64,000 nt of DNA from Candidatus Zixiibacteriota bacterium (GTDB lineage Bacteria > Zixibacteria > MSB-5A5 > GN15 > FEB-12), in the NCBI GenBank assembly GCA_024276275.1, contig JAJRXM010000049.1, positions 1 through 64,000 of the forward strand, given 5' to 3'. The translations under genes and the position numbers were made by a program. Shown piece by piece: positions 20,840-30,593 of the stretch (position 1 is the stretch's first letter; the number at the start of each line of letters is the position of its first letter). The notes under the pieces are model-generated. The model was not told the DNA's origin. It ran no database searches and saw only the letters and a program-made list of their open reading frames with translations.

Positions 20840-21565
20840 TTGGAGTTAATACATACTCATCCCTGGCCGACCGACAAATATCAAGCTATTGAAATACAAA
20901 AAGAGCTGGCAAAATCAATTGAGATACTTCCAAATTACGACGATATAAATCTGATTGCCTCAGTAGATACTTCATGGGGTAAAAATGCGGATACTGTCTT
21001 TGCTTCTGCTGTTCTCTGCACCTTTCCGGAAATTGAAGAAATAGACAGACGTTCTTATTATAGTGAAACTACATTTCCGTATATCCCCGGTATGTCTTAT
21101 TTTCGTGAAGGACAAACAATGATAAAAGCTTTAGAGAAACTGGAGCAACAACCTGATTTGATAATTGTACACGGACACGGAATCGCACATTTAAAAAATA
21201 GTGGAATTGCATCACTTATCGGAGTCGGATTTGATTTACCTGCTATAGGATGTTCAAGAAAATTGTTGATTGGTTCTGTAAAAGAAATTCAACTGACAAA
21301 GGGAAGTTGTCAACCTATAAACTACCAAAATAAAGAGGTTGGTGTTGCCTATCGTACGAAAGAAGCGGTGAAGCCTCTTTTTATATCACCGGGACATAAA
21401 TGCGACATACCGTTTGCCAAAGATATTATAATAAGAAATCTCAGAGGATATCGTATGCCGGAACCGTTGCGGTTTGCTCATTTAGCAGTTAATAAGTATA
21501 AACGACATATAGAAAAAAAATTTGCAGGGAAAACAATCTCTTTTAATGAAAAGAAAAACTGCTGA
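20840..21565 (+). CDS. nfi: Endonuclease V (deoxyinosine 3' endonuclease)
   Basis: The track start is TTG 20825, but AAGGA lies just before a second TTG at 20840, which gives a ~241-residue protein (MELIHTHPWPT...). Family motifs are present: ASVDTSWG (metal-binding Asp), FPYIPGMSYFREG, and the active-site block DLIIVHGHGIAHLKNSGIASLIGV, then GCSRKLLIG and SPGHKCD. The enzyme nicks DNA near deaminated adenine (inosine); some members act on RNA. It overlaps the next gene at TGATG. Confidence 0.9.
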   Translation: MELIHTHPWPTDKYQAIEIQKELAKSIEILPNYDDINLIASVDTSWGKNADTVFASAVLCTFPEIEEIDRRSYYSETTFPYIPGMSYFREGQTMIKALEKLEQQPDLIIVHGHGIAHLKNSGIASLIGVGFDLPAIGCSRKLLIGSVKEIQLTKGSCQPINYQNKEVGVAYRTKEAVKPLFISPGHKCDIPFAKDIIIRNLRGYRMPEPLRFAHLAVNKYKRHIEKKFAGKTISFNEKKNC

Positions 21566-22758
21566 TGCCTAATCCTGAACTCCAAAGAAAAATACTCAAA
21601 CTATCCTCAGAGCTTCTAAAAAAACAGATAAAATGGCGAAGATATTTACATCAGTTCCCCGAAGTATCAAACAATGAATTTGAAACAACAAAATACCTTA
21701 CCGATGAATTAAAAAAACTTTCGATTACAACAAAAAAAATAAAACTACCGACCGGTCTCATAGCTGAAGTTACAGGGAATAAAAAAGGACCGGTTGTTGC
21801 GGTACGTACAGATATTGATGCACTTCCGATTTTAGAACAGACTAATCTTCCATATCAATCAAAAAACAAAGGGTGCATGCATGCGTGCGGACATGATATG
21901 CACATGGCTACTATATTGGGAGTTGCGGCTATTTTAGAAAATCTAAAAAGTGAATTACACGGTACGGTACGGTTTTTATTCCAGCCTGCTGAAGAAATGC
22001 CACCGGGCGGGGCAAGACCGATGATTGAGGAAGGGGTGCTTGATAATGTAAAAATGATTTTTGGCTTGCATGTTGACCCTCACCTACAAACAGGAAAAAT
22101 AGGAACTCGTGACGGTGTTACTATGGCTTCGGTTACAGATTTTGATTTGATTATCCACGGTAAATCCGGCCATGCTGCCAGACCTCATCATACTGTTGAT
22201 GCGATAGTAACAGCAGCCGAAGTTATAGAATCTTTGCAAAAAATTATATCTAGAGAAGTTGACCCGATTGATCCAGTTGTTATTACATTCGGTAAAATAT
22301 CAGGTGGTTATGCTCGCAATGTTATTTCTGATAAAGTCCATTTAGTCGGTACTATAAGAACCCTTTCTCCAAAAGCATCTAAAGAAATGCCTAGAAAAGT
22401 AAAACGTATTGCTCAATCAATTTGCAAAGCTCGTGGTGCTACTGCTGAAATGATTATTATAGGTTTATATCCTGTTTTAGTAAATGATGTTGATACAAAT
22501 AGTATCATAAAAAATAATTATAACAATCTGTTTGGAACCGGTAAAATAGAAGATGCTCCCCAAGTTTTAGGGGGTGAAGATTTTGCCTGTTACTTGGAAC
22601 ATGTAAAAGGAGCTATGTTTCGTCTGGGTGTTATGAACAAAAAGATTAAGGCAGATAAACCGTGGCATTCTCCTGAATTTATTGTCGATGAAGATGCTCT
22701 CTATTATGGAACTTTTGTTATTGTTGCCTCTGTAATTGATGCTCTGAAAAAACTATAA
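21565..22758 (+). CDS. M20-family amidohydrolase/peptidase
   Basis: A 397-residue cytoplasmic zinc hydrolase of the M20D (aminoacylase/hippurate hydrolase-like) group. Motifs: VRTDIDALPI near residue 85, MHACGHDMHMA with metal-binding Cys/His near 110, QPAEEMPPGGARPMIEEG with the catalytic Glu near 145, FGLHVDP, then the dimerisation-domain motif SGHAARPHHTVDA and the C-terminal LGGEDFACYLE. It removes acyl groups from amino acids or related amides. The substrate cannot be told. It starts one base into the nfi stop codon (TGATG), so it is co-translated. Confidence 0.9.
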   Translation: MPNPELQRKILKLSSELLKKQIKWRRYLHQFPEVSNNEFETTKYLTDELKKLSITTKKIKLPTGLIAEVTGNKKGPVVAVRTDIDALPILEQTNLPYQSKNKGCMHACGHDMHMATILGVAAILENLKSELHGTVRFLFQPAEEMPPGGARPMIEEGVLDNVKMIFGLHVDPHLQTGKIGTRDGVTMASVTDFDLIIHGKSGHAARPHHTVDAIVTAAEVIESLQKIISREVDPIDPVVITFGKISGGYARNVISDKVHLVGTIRTLSPKASKEMPRKVKRIAQSICKARGATAEMIIIGLYPVLVNDVDTNSIIKNNYNNLFGTGKIEDAPQVLGGEDFACYLEHVKGAMFRLGVMNKKIKADKPWHSPEFIVDEDALYYGTFVIVASVIDALKKL

Positions 22759-22759
22759 A

Positions 22760-24226
22760 ATGAAAAAAGCTTTATTTCTGATTCAACTCATACTTATTCT
22801 CTTTTGCTCACAACCGATTTCTGCAAGAAATATTGTTGATATTATCACATATGCGGATTTTTCTCATATTCGTGATATTGCCGTCTCAATAAACTATGCA
22901 TATTTTGCAACTTCTGAGGGTGTTATCAGGTATGATAAATTTGATGAAGCATGGAAAGAACCCCTTACCGGGAGTCCGGGAGTTGATTATAGAAATATAT
23001 TCAAACTGTATGTAGATCAATTTGATAAAAAACTATATGCTCGCACAGAAACTAATGCGTATGAATATGACATATTATTTGACAGCTGGTTTTTTACAAG
23101 TGATATACCTGTACTTGATAACCCGTCTACCGATGTAGCACCATCACCGATTATGTATGTACCTCCCGATTATATTTACACTGGCGATGGATATATTAAA
23201 GACCAAAACGGTTTTGAGTATCCTATCAATAAAATGGTTGATGACGGCTCAGGTGTCAAGTGGTTATCAATTTGGGGAATCGGTGCTGCTAAAACAACAA
23301 ATTCTGATATTGTCGAATTTCTTCCGTACGGTTTAATCCAAAACAGAGTGAATAAAATTTTTGACAGTAACGGAATTATTGTTGTAGGAGGTGACAATGC
23401 CGGTTCAAGGCATACCGGTATAACATTTTTTGATTATGAAAATAACGCATTTTCATATAAAGAAACCGGGCTGACTTTTGAATTTCCGGATGATGATATC
23501 ACCTGTATTGAAGAAGATGAAAATTATTATTACATCGGAACATCCGGCGGTTTAACAATTTTAGATATTGAAACCTTAGAAGTAGTAAAAAGAATAACTC
23601 AGCGAAATGGGCTTATTGTCGATGAATTGCTTTCATTAAAAAAGGTAAAAAACAAACTCTATATCGGAACACTAAACGGTCTGCAGATTTTGACTCCCGA
23701 TAATGATTCTTTAAAACTCGTATATTCCAACCAATTTAAAAATCAAGAGATATTTGATTTAGAACTGACAGATTCAACTTTATGGATTGCCTCGGCGGTC
23801 GGTGCATACCAACTGAACTTGGAAACAAACAAATTACAAAAATTTCAAGACCCTCATCAATTAATTTTTAGCCGTGCTTATAATATAGAACATTATAATG
23901 AAAATTTATTTATTGCCTCTCAAAACGGTATGATTCGTTTAAACCTCAAAACAGGCAAAACTACACCATATATTTCTACCTCTCATGGTGCTCACTATAG
24001 AGCTTTAGCAGTCAATGATACAGTTGCATTTATTTCGACAGATTTTGGTTTTACTATGTTTTATCTCTCATAATCCGGTTATTCTAATGAAAGAGAGTTT
24101 ACCACAACAGACGGTGTTCCTTCACAATTCATTTTTGACCTGCTTTTAGACGGTGATTTTCTCTGGATCGGCTCAGACAAAGGACTTTCACATTTTCTTT
24201 GGAATGACCCTGATAGAATTGATTAA
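22760..24226 (+). pseudogene. Secreted two-component-regulator-type propeller protein, in-frame TAA
   Basis: The track shows 437 residues ending at TAA 24071. The same frame stays open beyond it for 50 codons (SGYSNEREFTTTDGVPSQ, FIFDLLLDGDFLWIGSDKG...) to TAA 24224. These residues complete another propeller blade, so the first stop is internal. A signal peptide is present (FLIQLILILFCSQPISA). Repeated blades such as YYIGTSGGLTILDIETLEVV and LYIGTLNGLQILTPDND resemble the Reg_prop/PorZ N-terminal propeller. PorZ belongs to the type IX secretion attachment complex; whether this is such a component is unknown. Confidence 0.65.
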
Positions 24227-24343
24227 TCTATCAAGTTTACAAGCCAAACTACCTTTTTACCAATACTGGTTATTTAGCCATTTTTTATTGATTCTGATTT
24301 CTTTTTATTGTACTATTGATACAAATAAGGATTTAATTGTTAT

Positions 24344-25261
24344 ATGGCTAAATTGTTTGAAAATCTATGGATCAAAGTAATCGCACTTGTTTTTGGCTTG
24401 TTGTTATGGTTTCATGTAGCTACTGAGAAAACATATACATATCAATTATATCTGCCCGTATCAGAAATAATACTGGAAAACGGACTTACTCTGAACACAA
24501 CTCCACCTGATTCATTAAAAGTAACTGTCTCGGCAACCGGTAAACAATTGATGCGAAAAAAATGGCGTTTAAGAGGACTTAAAATAATAGCATCGCAATT
24601 TGGTACCGGTAACTATGATTATAATTTGAACTCTTCCAATGTCTCTTTTTCATCTACAACTACCGATGTAACTCTTGAGGAAATTCTTTCACCGTCTAAT
24701 ATCAATATCTCTATAGATCATATTTCAGAGGCTCTTGTAAAAGTTAAACCGGATATTTCAGCAGAGCCGGATGAAGGCTATGCCGTTAGTTCTATTAGTT
24801 CAATAATCCCCGATGAAGTCAAACTGAGGGGCCCTCGGTCATTAGTAAGTAAAATACCTGTTGTTTTTACCGAGCATAAAATTCTGAAAGGTCTCAGGTC
24901 TGATATAGAATTGTCTCTCCCGCTTGCAAAACCGTTTGGATATGGAATCACTCTTACGCCCGATTCAGTTTTATTATTTATCGAAGTTGTGCCGGTTAAA
25001 ACCAGAGTATTTGATAAAATTCCTATTGTTCTTTATAATCCTCCTCTTGACAGCATTGTCGATCTTGTTCCGAAGTTTGTGCAGGTTGAAATAACCGGTC
25101 CACCTACTGAAATAGATTTGCTGAACAAAAACAGACTTACTGCTTCTGTTGACTATCATGAAAAAACCGAGAGTGGAAAAGCATTTTTGACAATCGATTG
25201 TCCGGTCAAATTTAAAATAAAAAAATCAAAGCCTGATTCAGTTCTTCTTTTAACAAGGTAA
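24344..25261 (+). CDS. YbbR-domain (CdaR-like) membrane-anchored protein
   Basis: A 305-residue protein with one N-terminal membrane helix (LWIKVIALVFGLLLWFHVATE, including the YbbR-typical LW...). The rest is extracytoplasmic beta domains of the YbbR type, e.g. PDEVKLRGPRSLVSKI and PKFVQVEITGPPTEIDLL. In Firmicutes, CdaR regulates the diadenylate cyclase CdaA, usually encoded next to it; here no cyclase gene is adjacent. The next gene, tsaD, starts four bases after the stop, so they are likely co-transcribed. Confidence 0.78.
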   Translation: MAKLFENLWIKVIALVFGLLLWFHVATEKTYTYQLYLPVSEIILENGLTLNTTPPDSLKVTVSATGKQLMRKKWRLRGLKIIASQFGTGNYDYNLNSSNVSFSSTTTDVTLEEILSPSNINISIDHISEALVKVKPDISAEPDEGYAVSSISSIIPDEVKLRGPRSLVSKIPVVFTEHKILKGLRSDIELSLPLAKPFGYGITLTPDSVLLFIEVVPVKTRVFDKIPIVLYNPPLDSIVDLVPKFVQVEITGPPTEIDLLNKNRLTASVDYHEKTESGKAFLTIDCPVKFKIKKSKPDSVLLLTR

Positions 25262-25264
25262 ACG

Positions 25265-26263
25265 ATGTTAGTATTAGGTATTGAAAGTTCATGCGATGAG
25301 ACATCAGTTGCGGTTATACGAGACGGTAAAGAAGTTCTGGCAAATATTATTCTCTCTCAAAATGAACATAGTAAATTCGGGGGAGTAGTTCCGGAAGTTG
25401 CCAGTCGGACACATCTGAAAACAATAATTCCTATCTATGAAGAAGCTCTTGAAAAAGCATCTGTCACTTTATCAGAAATAGATTTAATCGCTGCCACGAT
25501 GGGCCCCGGTTTGGTTGGACCTTTACTTGTCGGTTTGACTTTTGCCAAAGGTCTTGCCTATGCGAACTCGATTCCATTTGTCGGAGTAAATCACATGGAG
25601 GGTCATTTGAGTGCAAATTACCTGACTCATGATGATTTAGATGCTCATCACTTGTCTCTTATAGTTTCGGGAGGGCATACGATGCTATTGGAAGTAAAAT
25701 CATTCGGTGAGTATGAACTTTTAGGAAACACCAAAGATGATGCCGCCGGTGAGGCGTATGATAAAGTTGCCAAAATAATGGGACTTGGGTACCCCGGTGG
25801 TGCAGTCCTTGATAAACTTGCTCAAGACGGTGATAGTTCTTACATGAAATTTCCGAGAGCAATGATACATGACAAAAGCTACATGTTTTCCTATTCCGGT
25901 TTAAAAACTGCTGTTTCACTACATATAAAAAGTTTATCAGATGATGACTTTAAACATAACAAAGCAAATATTGCAGCATCATTCCAAGAAGCAGCAATAG
26001 AAGTATTAGTAGAAAAAACTTTACGGGCAGCAAAAGAGAAACAGATAAGCCATATAGCTTTTGCGGGGGGAGTTGCTGCCAACAGTCGAATTCGTTCAAT
26101 GTTTTCAGAACGTATTCGCGGGAATCAAAAAGTTTTTTATCCGCCTATTTCACTATGCACCGATAATGCCGCTATGATTGCCACCGCAGGATATTTCCGA
26201 TATAAAAAAGATGGACCTTCTGAGCTAATCACCAACGCTGTTCCATATTTGAAGATGGTTTAG
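25265..26263 (+). CDS. tsaD: tRNA N6-threonylcarbamoyladenosine transferase TsaD
   Basis: A 332-residue ASKHA-fold protein of standard length. Motifs: GIESSCDETSVAV at the start, NHMEGHLSAN with iron-binding histidines, SGGHTML, then AAGEAYDKVAK, FSYSGLKTA, AGGVAANSRIR and CTDNAAMIA. TsaD works with TsaB/C/E to make t6A at position 37 of tRNAs that read ANN codons. It is essential in most bacteria. It ends ahead of a cobalamin riboswitch that belongs to the next gene. Confidence 0.96.
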   Translation: MLVLGIESSCDETSVAVIRDGKEVLANIILSQNEHSKFGGVVPEVASRTHLKTIIPIYEEALEKASVTLSEIDLIAATMGPGLVGPLLVGLTFAKGLAYANSIPFVGVNHMEGHLSANYLTHDDLDAHHLSLIVSGGHTMLLEVKSFGEYELLGNTKDDAAGEAYDKVAKIMGLGYPGGAVLDKLAQDGDSSYMKFPRAMIHDKSYMFSYSGLKTAVSLHIKSLSDDDFKHNKANIAASFQEAAIEVLVEKTLRAAKEKQISHIAFAGGVAANSRIRSMFSERIRGNQKVFYPPISLCTDNAAMIATAGYFRYKKDGPSELITNAVPYLKMV

Positions 26264-26290
26264 GCAAATTACAACGATTTTTCAATTCAC

Positions 26291-26321
26291 TTGACAAATT
26301 CAATTTCTACACCGACATTAT
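26291..26321 (+). promoter_or_regulatory. Candidate promoter of the cobalamin riboswitch transcript
   Basis: TTGACA at 26291 is a perfect -35 match. CATTAT at 26316 could be the -10 box, with a long 19-base spacer. It lies just upstream of the riboswitch, as expected. Confidence 0.4.
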
Positions 26322-26332
26322 CCACACATCAT

Positions 26333-26490
26333 TTTGGTGCTGTCTAAGAGAGACAGATAATAGGGAAGACGGTGCAATTCCGTCGCAGCCCCGCTACTGT
26401 AAGAGTTACTTCACAAACGATTTACCACTGGTTGTAAAATCGGGAAGGTGTTTGTGCAAGGCTGATACTTAAGCCAGGAAACCTGCCAAA
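26333..26490 (+). ncRNA. Cobalamin (AdoCbl-type) riboswitch
   Basis: The conserved core is directly visible: GGTGC at the start, GGGAAGACGGTGCAATTCCG, then CGCAGCCCCGCTACTGTAA, and the B12-box-like AAGCCAGGAAACCTGCC at 26471-26487. These occur in the right order and spacing for the cobalamin riboswitch. It lies ~80 bases upstream of a TonB receptor ATG, which has an AAAGGAG ribosome site. Translation control by hiding that site is therefore plausible. Established knowledge: such RNAs repress B12 uptake genes when cobalamin is plentiful. Confidence 0.96.
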
Positions 26491-26569
26491 ATCCAAATTA
26501 TCAATCTGATAACGGCGTGGGTTCGTTGAAAAAATCATACGCTTGTGGTCAGTTTTTAAAGGAGTAACC

Positions 26570-28525
26570 ATGAAGCGTTTTTTTATGGCGACTTTACTTT
26601 TTATTATTTTCGGAGCGACGGGAACCGAAGCAAAAAGTAAAAGCGGTACAATCAAAAATCCAAAACAAATCCCTGATTCAATTGTTATCTCAGCAAACAG
26701 ATTTCCGACACCTCTTGAAAAAAATGCTAACTCGGTAACGATTATCACAGAAGATGAAATCGAACAGAGCCAGGCTTTGATGGTTTCTGATTTGCTTAAG
26801 CAGGTACCCGGTGTCGATGTTGTCCGTTCCGGTGGAGCAGGTTCTCAAACATCAATCTTTATGCGAGGGACAAACTCAAATCATACTTTAGTAATTATTG
26901 ACGGTGTTGAAATGAACAACCCGAGTACTCCGACAACCAGTTTTGATTTTGGTTCTCTAAATGTCAACAATATCCAAAGAATAGAAATTTTACGCGGTCC
27001 CCAATCTGTTCTTTACGGTTCCGATGCTGTCGGTGGAGTTATTCAAATCTTCACAAAACGCGGTTTTGGTAAACTGCAAACTGAAATTTCAGCAGAAGCA
27101 GGCTCATATAATACAAAGACAGAGTCAATACATCTTAGCGGTAATCAAGAAATAATTGATTATTCTCTTTTTATCTCAAGAAAAGATTCCGATGGTTTCT
27201 CGGCTATACGTAAAGATGCCGGAGGAGTAGAAAAAGACGGTTTTAAAAGTACCGATGTTATCGCAAATTTTTCGGTTCAACTTTTTAATAACTATGAACT
27301 AAATGTCAACGGTCAGTATGTTAATTCTAAAACTGATTTAGATAAATTTGACGGTATATTAGATGACCCGAATTATGTTTCTGAACAAAATATGAAAAGT
27401 CTTTCTCTTCGTTTTAAAAGTTTTGAAACGAATTCTAAATACTTTAAACCGGAAGTTGCATTCACATTTTCCGATCAAGACTTACAAAATAATAACGAAA
27501 TTGATGTTTCCCATCCTGAAGATTCTTCAGCTTCAAATAATAACGGCAAGCGAATTAAAGTTTCTGCTTTTAATATTATGAATCTGTATGAAAATAATAA
27601 TTAAATTGTAGGTATTGATTTTGAAAATGAGATGTATAACTCTGACAGTTACTATTCATACCTCGATTTTTGGTCAGGTTCAAGAGTTTGGGTCTATGAC
27701 ACAGTTTTAGAAGTAAGTGCGTCAACATTTTCTCTTTATGGTTTAGATGATTGGGCAATCAATGATAAATTCTCTGTTTCGGGCGGAATCAGGTTTGATA
27801 ACCATGAAAATTTTGGCTCGCAACTAACATATCGTTTTACATCGCTATACCGTTTTCCGTCTGCCGGATTAACATTCAAAGGAACCTATGGAACAGCATT
27901 TAAGGCACCATCATTGTTTCAATTAAATCACAAGAAAAACGGTAACCCCGATTTACAACCTGAGGAAAACGTAGGGTGGGAACTGGGATTTGAAAAATCA
28001 TCATCGGATAAAATTCTAAAATTTGGGGCGACATATTTTTCCAACGAAATTGATAATATGTTTAGTTTTGTATATAATTTTGCCGATGATTCTTATCGTC
28101 CGTTTAATATTGCCGAAGCAACATCAAAAGGTGTCGAAGCTTTCGCTCAAATATCATTTCAAAAGAGTTCTGTGAGAATTGATGTTACTTATACTGATGC
28201 AAAAGATATAACCAATAAAAGTAAAATTTTAAGAAGGCCTAAAGAAAAAATTAGTTTCAAGCTAAATCATCAATTTTCAAATTCTATGCGAGCAAGTTTG
28301 TTTGTACAGTCATTCGGTAATCGCTTTGACACAGATTTCCGAACATACAAAGATGTAGTTTTGGCAGGTTATACTGTGATAAATCTTACTTCATCGTATC
28401 AGTTATTTGAAAATGTTCTTCTCACTGGTCGGGTTGATAATCTGTTTAATGAAGATTATCAGGATGTTGTAACATATAACACGCCTAATCGCTCCGGTTA
28501 TATAGGGCTTAAGCTTTCATTGTAG
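26570..28525 (+). pseudogene. btuB: TonB-dependent receptor, probable cobalamin transporter BtuB, in-frame TAA
   Basis: Two same-frame ORFs are separated by TAA at 27602-27604; joined they give ~651 residues. There is a signal peptide (MATLLFIIFGATGTEA region), a TonB box-like segment (DSIVISANRFPTPL), a plug domain (LLKQVPGVDVVRSGG, IDGVEMNNP, RIEILRGPQSVLYGSDAVGGVI) and a barrel ending in RVDNLFNEDYQ...GYIGLKLSL with a terminal Leu. The upstream cobalamin riboswitch identifies B12 or a corrinoid as the likely cargo. The stop lies in the barrel, at ENNN*IVGIDFENE, which would destroy the protein if real. The start at ATG 26570 has AAAGGAG upstream. Confidence 0.85.
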
Positions 28526-28588
28526 AAAGATATGTTATTATAGTAGTATGTGGATTTATTGATAGAATCGGAACTGATTATGAAGCAC

Positions 28589-28625
28589 AAAAAAACCTGT
28601 CCGCTTAGGCGGACAGGTTTTTTTT
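28589..28625. terminator. Bidirectional rho-independent terminator
   Basis: Seven A, then CCTGTCCGC-TTAG-GCGGACAGG, then eight T. The 9-bp GC-rich stem has A and T runs on both sides, so it can end transcription from btuB (+) and from the DUF4388 operon (-), which converge here. Confidence 0.93.
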
Positions 28626-28640
28626 ATTACTAAATTTTTG

Positions 28641-28829
28641 TTAGCCGTAAATTTCGGCTGTGTTGCACTTACAGACACCGATATTTTCATCACGAAACTT
28701 CCAAGCACCTCTATCACCTTTTTTAGCACCGACAAATTTGATGAACTGAAAGTTCTCTTTACATGTAGGGCAAGCTATAGTGTGAGCTCGTTTGTTTGCT
28801 TTGTCTGAGAAGGCTTGTTTCTTAGCCAT
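28641..28829 (-). CDS. Small zinc-ribbon-like protein
   Basis: A 62-residue basic protein with CPTCKENFQFIKFV near residue 20 and CKCN near the end: two cysteine pairs in the pattern of a zinc ribbon. It begins eight bases before the end of the upstream gene (28822) and has a GGAG-type ribosome site inside that gene, so its expression is coupled. It is the last gene of a four-gene minus-strand unit. Function unknown; RNA, DNA or protein binding are all possible. Confidence 0.65.
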   Translation of the reverse strand: MAKKQAFSDKANKRAHTIACPTCKENFQFIKFVGAKKGDRGAWKFRDENIGVCKCNTAEIYG

Positions 28830-29049
28830 GTGTAAATATCTCCTCGATTTCTATTTTATCATCTACAAGCGTCCCGAGTTTACTCTTTACTTCAACCAAC
28901 AATCGGGTCGTTTCAAAATACAACGTAAACTCCTTATTCTTTTCAAAATAGGGAGCCGCTTTCTCAAAATAATGTAAAGCGTTTACATACTCTTTATTTT
29001 TAAGTGCCAGCAATGCGGCACAGTATGCTTTTTCACCTAGTGACAGCAT
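28822..29049 (-). CDS. Short helical (TPR-like) protein of unknown function
   Basis: A 75-residue, mostly helical protein. The pattern GEKAYCAALLALKNKEYVNALHYFEKAAPYFEKN resembles one and a half tetratricopeptide repeats, a protein-binding scaffold. Its ATG comes directly after the stop of the preceding gene, with no gap, and it overlaps the next by eight bases. This points to equal expression and possibly a complex of the four products. Confidence 0.6.
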   Translation of the reverse strand: MLSLGEKAYCAALLALKNKEYVNALHYFEKAAPYFEKNKEFTLYFETTRLLVEVKSKLGTLVDDKIEIEEIFTHG

Positions 29050-29715
29050 TTAAAACATACCTTTCTTATAAAGAGTTTCCGCTTCTTTTAATTTTTTCAC
29101 ATACGGCTCAACTTTATAGCCGTTTTGCTTGAGATAATATATGATAAATGCCGACAAAATCAAGGCATCTTTACTGGTTTCTGTCGAGGCTTTTCTTAAA
29201 ATATCTTCTAGGACAGATAGAATATGATTTTTTGAATTGGAATAATCCATAAAAAGAGCAGTCATCTTAGTTAACCTCTTGACAAACAACGAGATAGTGT
29301 CGGCGCTTGTGTCTGGCTCAGTTTCAGCTGTCTCAGGTTTTCTCATCAGGGTCAAAATAGGAGCTGTTTTCTCTTCTTTGTTGTTCCAACGGTCAATTTC
29401 ACTGGAAATTTTCTGTTGAGCCATTGAAGAGTCATTATCTATATTGATTTCTTGTTTGATCTTTGAGAGCATACCGGTAATACGATTGAGTTCGGTATCT
29501 TGTAGAGTTCTGTCAGTCAGCCATTTGTTATGTTCGGCAAACCAATTTCCTATTTCATCGGTAACATCTTCACCCTGATTTGCCATCAGACCGATATCAT
29601 CCAGTCTGTTGATACCGTCTAAAACATTCAGCTTTTTCTCTTTTAAAAATACTACCCGGTCTAAGAAAGTTTCAAGCAGCGATTCTAATGATTGTAAAGA
29701 TGCTGTTTGGCTCAC
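29050..29715 (-). CDS. Coiled-coil/helical protein of unknown function
   Basis: A 221-residue, almost wholly helical and charged protein. The first ~120 residues are likely coiled coil (ETFLDRVVFLKEKKLNVLDGINRL, then MLSKIKQEINID). A Thr/Glu/Pro-rich linker follows (~125-140), then a helical bundle ending in LKEAETLYKKGMF, again TPR-like. I recognise no family. It overlaps the upstream DUF4388 gene by four bases (ATGA) and the downstream gene starts at its stop, so it belongs to a coupled four-gene set. Confidence 0.6.
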   Translation of the reverse strand: MSQTASLQSLESLLETFLDRVVFLKEKKLNVLDGINRLDDIGLMANQGEDVTDEIGNWFAEHNKWLTDRTLQDTELNRITGMLSKIKQEINIDNDSSMAQQKISSEIDRWNNKEEKTAPILTLMRKPETAETEPDTSADTISLFVKRLTKMTALFMDYSNSKNHILSVLEDILRKASTETSKDALILSAFIIYYLKQNGYKVEPYVKKLKEAETLYKKGMF

Positions 29716-30593
29716 TTTTGCTCCATTGTAGTTTTGGTTATTTTTTCACCTGTCATTCTATTGCGGCTTTTTTCGGTAAGGTAATCTTCAAAGAGGTTTG
29801 CTAATCTATTGACCATTGATTCCATGCCGTCAGATGTTTTCACATCTTTTGGAACAGGAATTTCTTTTCTTTCGGTCTTTGTAATAATTCCCGCAAGTTT
29901 TAGTTGGGCTAGCTTTTTAATTGCATCGTTGTCATCCAGGGTAGAGGCTTGGCATACTTCTCTAATAGAACGATATCCGTCGACCAATGCCATGATATTC
30001 CATTCTTTAGCTTCAAGGGCAACATCGCGAGTCCGTCCGCCTTGTGCTGCTGAAATGATATAGACATCATCAAGAGATTTAAATGTCTCCTTGACCATAT
30101 TTGCTTCATCAAGTCTGCGGAGACCTTCCAAGATAACATTTTCAACCGAAATTTTAATTTTGATTTCTTCTTCAGTCGGAAATTGGTCTTCGTAAAACTT
30201 AAACGAACCTGTTTTCCAAGTGAGTAGGGAATACAGTAATTCTTCAATTTGTTCAATAATAACTTTTTCTAAATCAGCTCGGTCTATAAATTTTCTCGAG
30301 ATTAAAATTTCACCTAACCTTTTGGAATTTTGGTTTTTTGCCTGTATGGCAATAGCCTGCTCCAATTGTGTTTCTGAAATAATTTTTTTCTCTTTGAGAA
30401 GCTGTCCAAGATGATACGTTTGACGAGGACCGTATCCGTAGATAATATCACCTTTGTCAAAATAGACCATGATTATCGAATCGTCTTGCTGAACTCCCAG
30501 AGTACCGGACTTACGGCTTGATGCTATCAATTGTAATATTTCCGGTAGTGTAAATTTTTCAATGTTTCCTTGCAGTCCTAAATCCATTACCAC
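29712..30593 (-). CDS. DUF4388 (PATAN) domain protein
   Basis: A 293-residue cytoplasmic protein. Residues ~5-105 match the DUF4388/PATAN pattern: LQGNIEKFTLPEILQLIASSRKSGTLGV, VYFDKGDIIYG, then LGQLLKEKKIISETQLEQAI and RLGEILISRKFIDRADLE, which is similar to the type II secretion GspE N-terminal hairpins. PATAN domains occur in response regulators and gliding or pilus control proteins, where they mediate protein contacts. The C-terminal ~100 residues contain a winged-helix-like segment (AIKKLAQLKLAGIITKTERKE). A GGAG ribosome site precedes the ATG. It leads a four-gene operon; partners are of unknown function. Confidence 0.78.
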   Translation of the reverse strand: MVMDLGLQGNIEKFTLPEILQLIASSRKSGTLGVQQDDSIIMVYFDKGDIIYGYGPRQTYHLGQLLKEKKIISETQLEQAIAIQAKNQNSKRLGEILISRKFIDRADLEKVIIEQIEELLYSLLTWKTGSFKFYEDQFPTEEEIKIKISVENVILEGLRRLDEANMVKETFKSLDDVYIISAAQGGRTRDVALEAKEWNIMALVDGYRSIREVCQASTLDDNDAIKKLAQLKLAGIITKTERKEIPVPKDVKTSDGMESMVNRLANLFEDYLTEKSRNRMTGEKITKTTMEQK

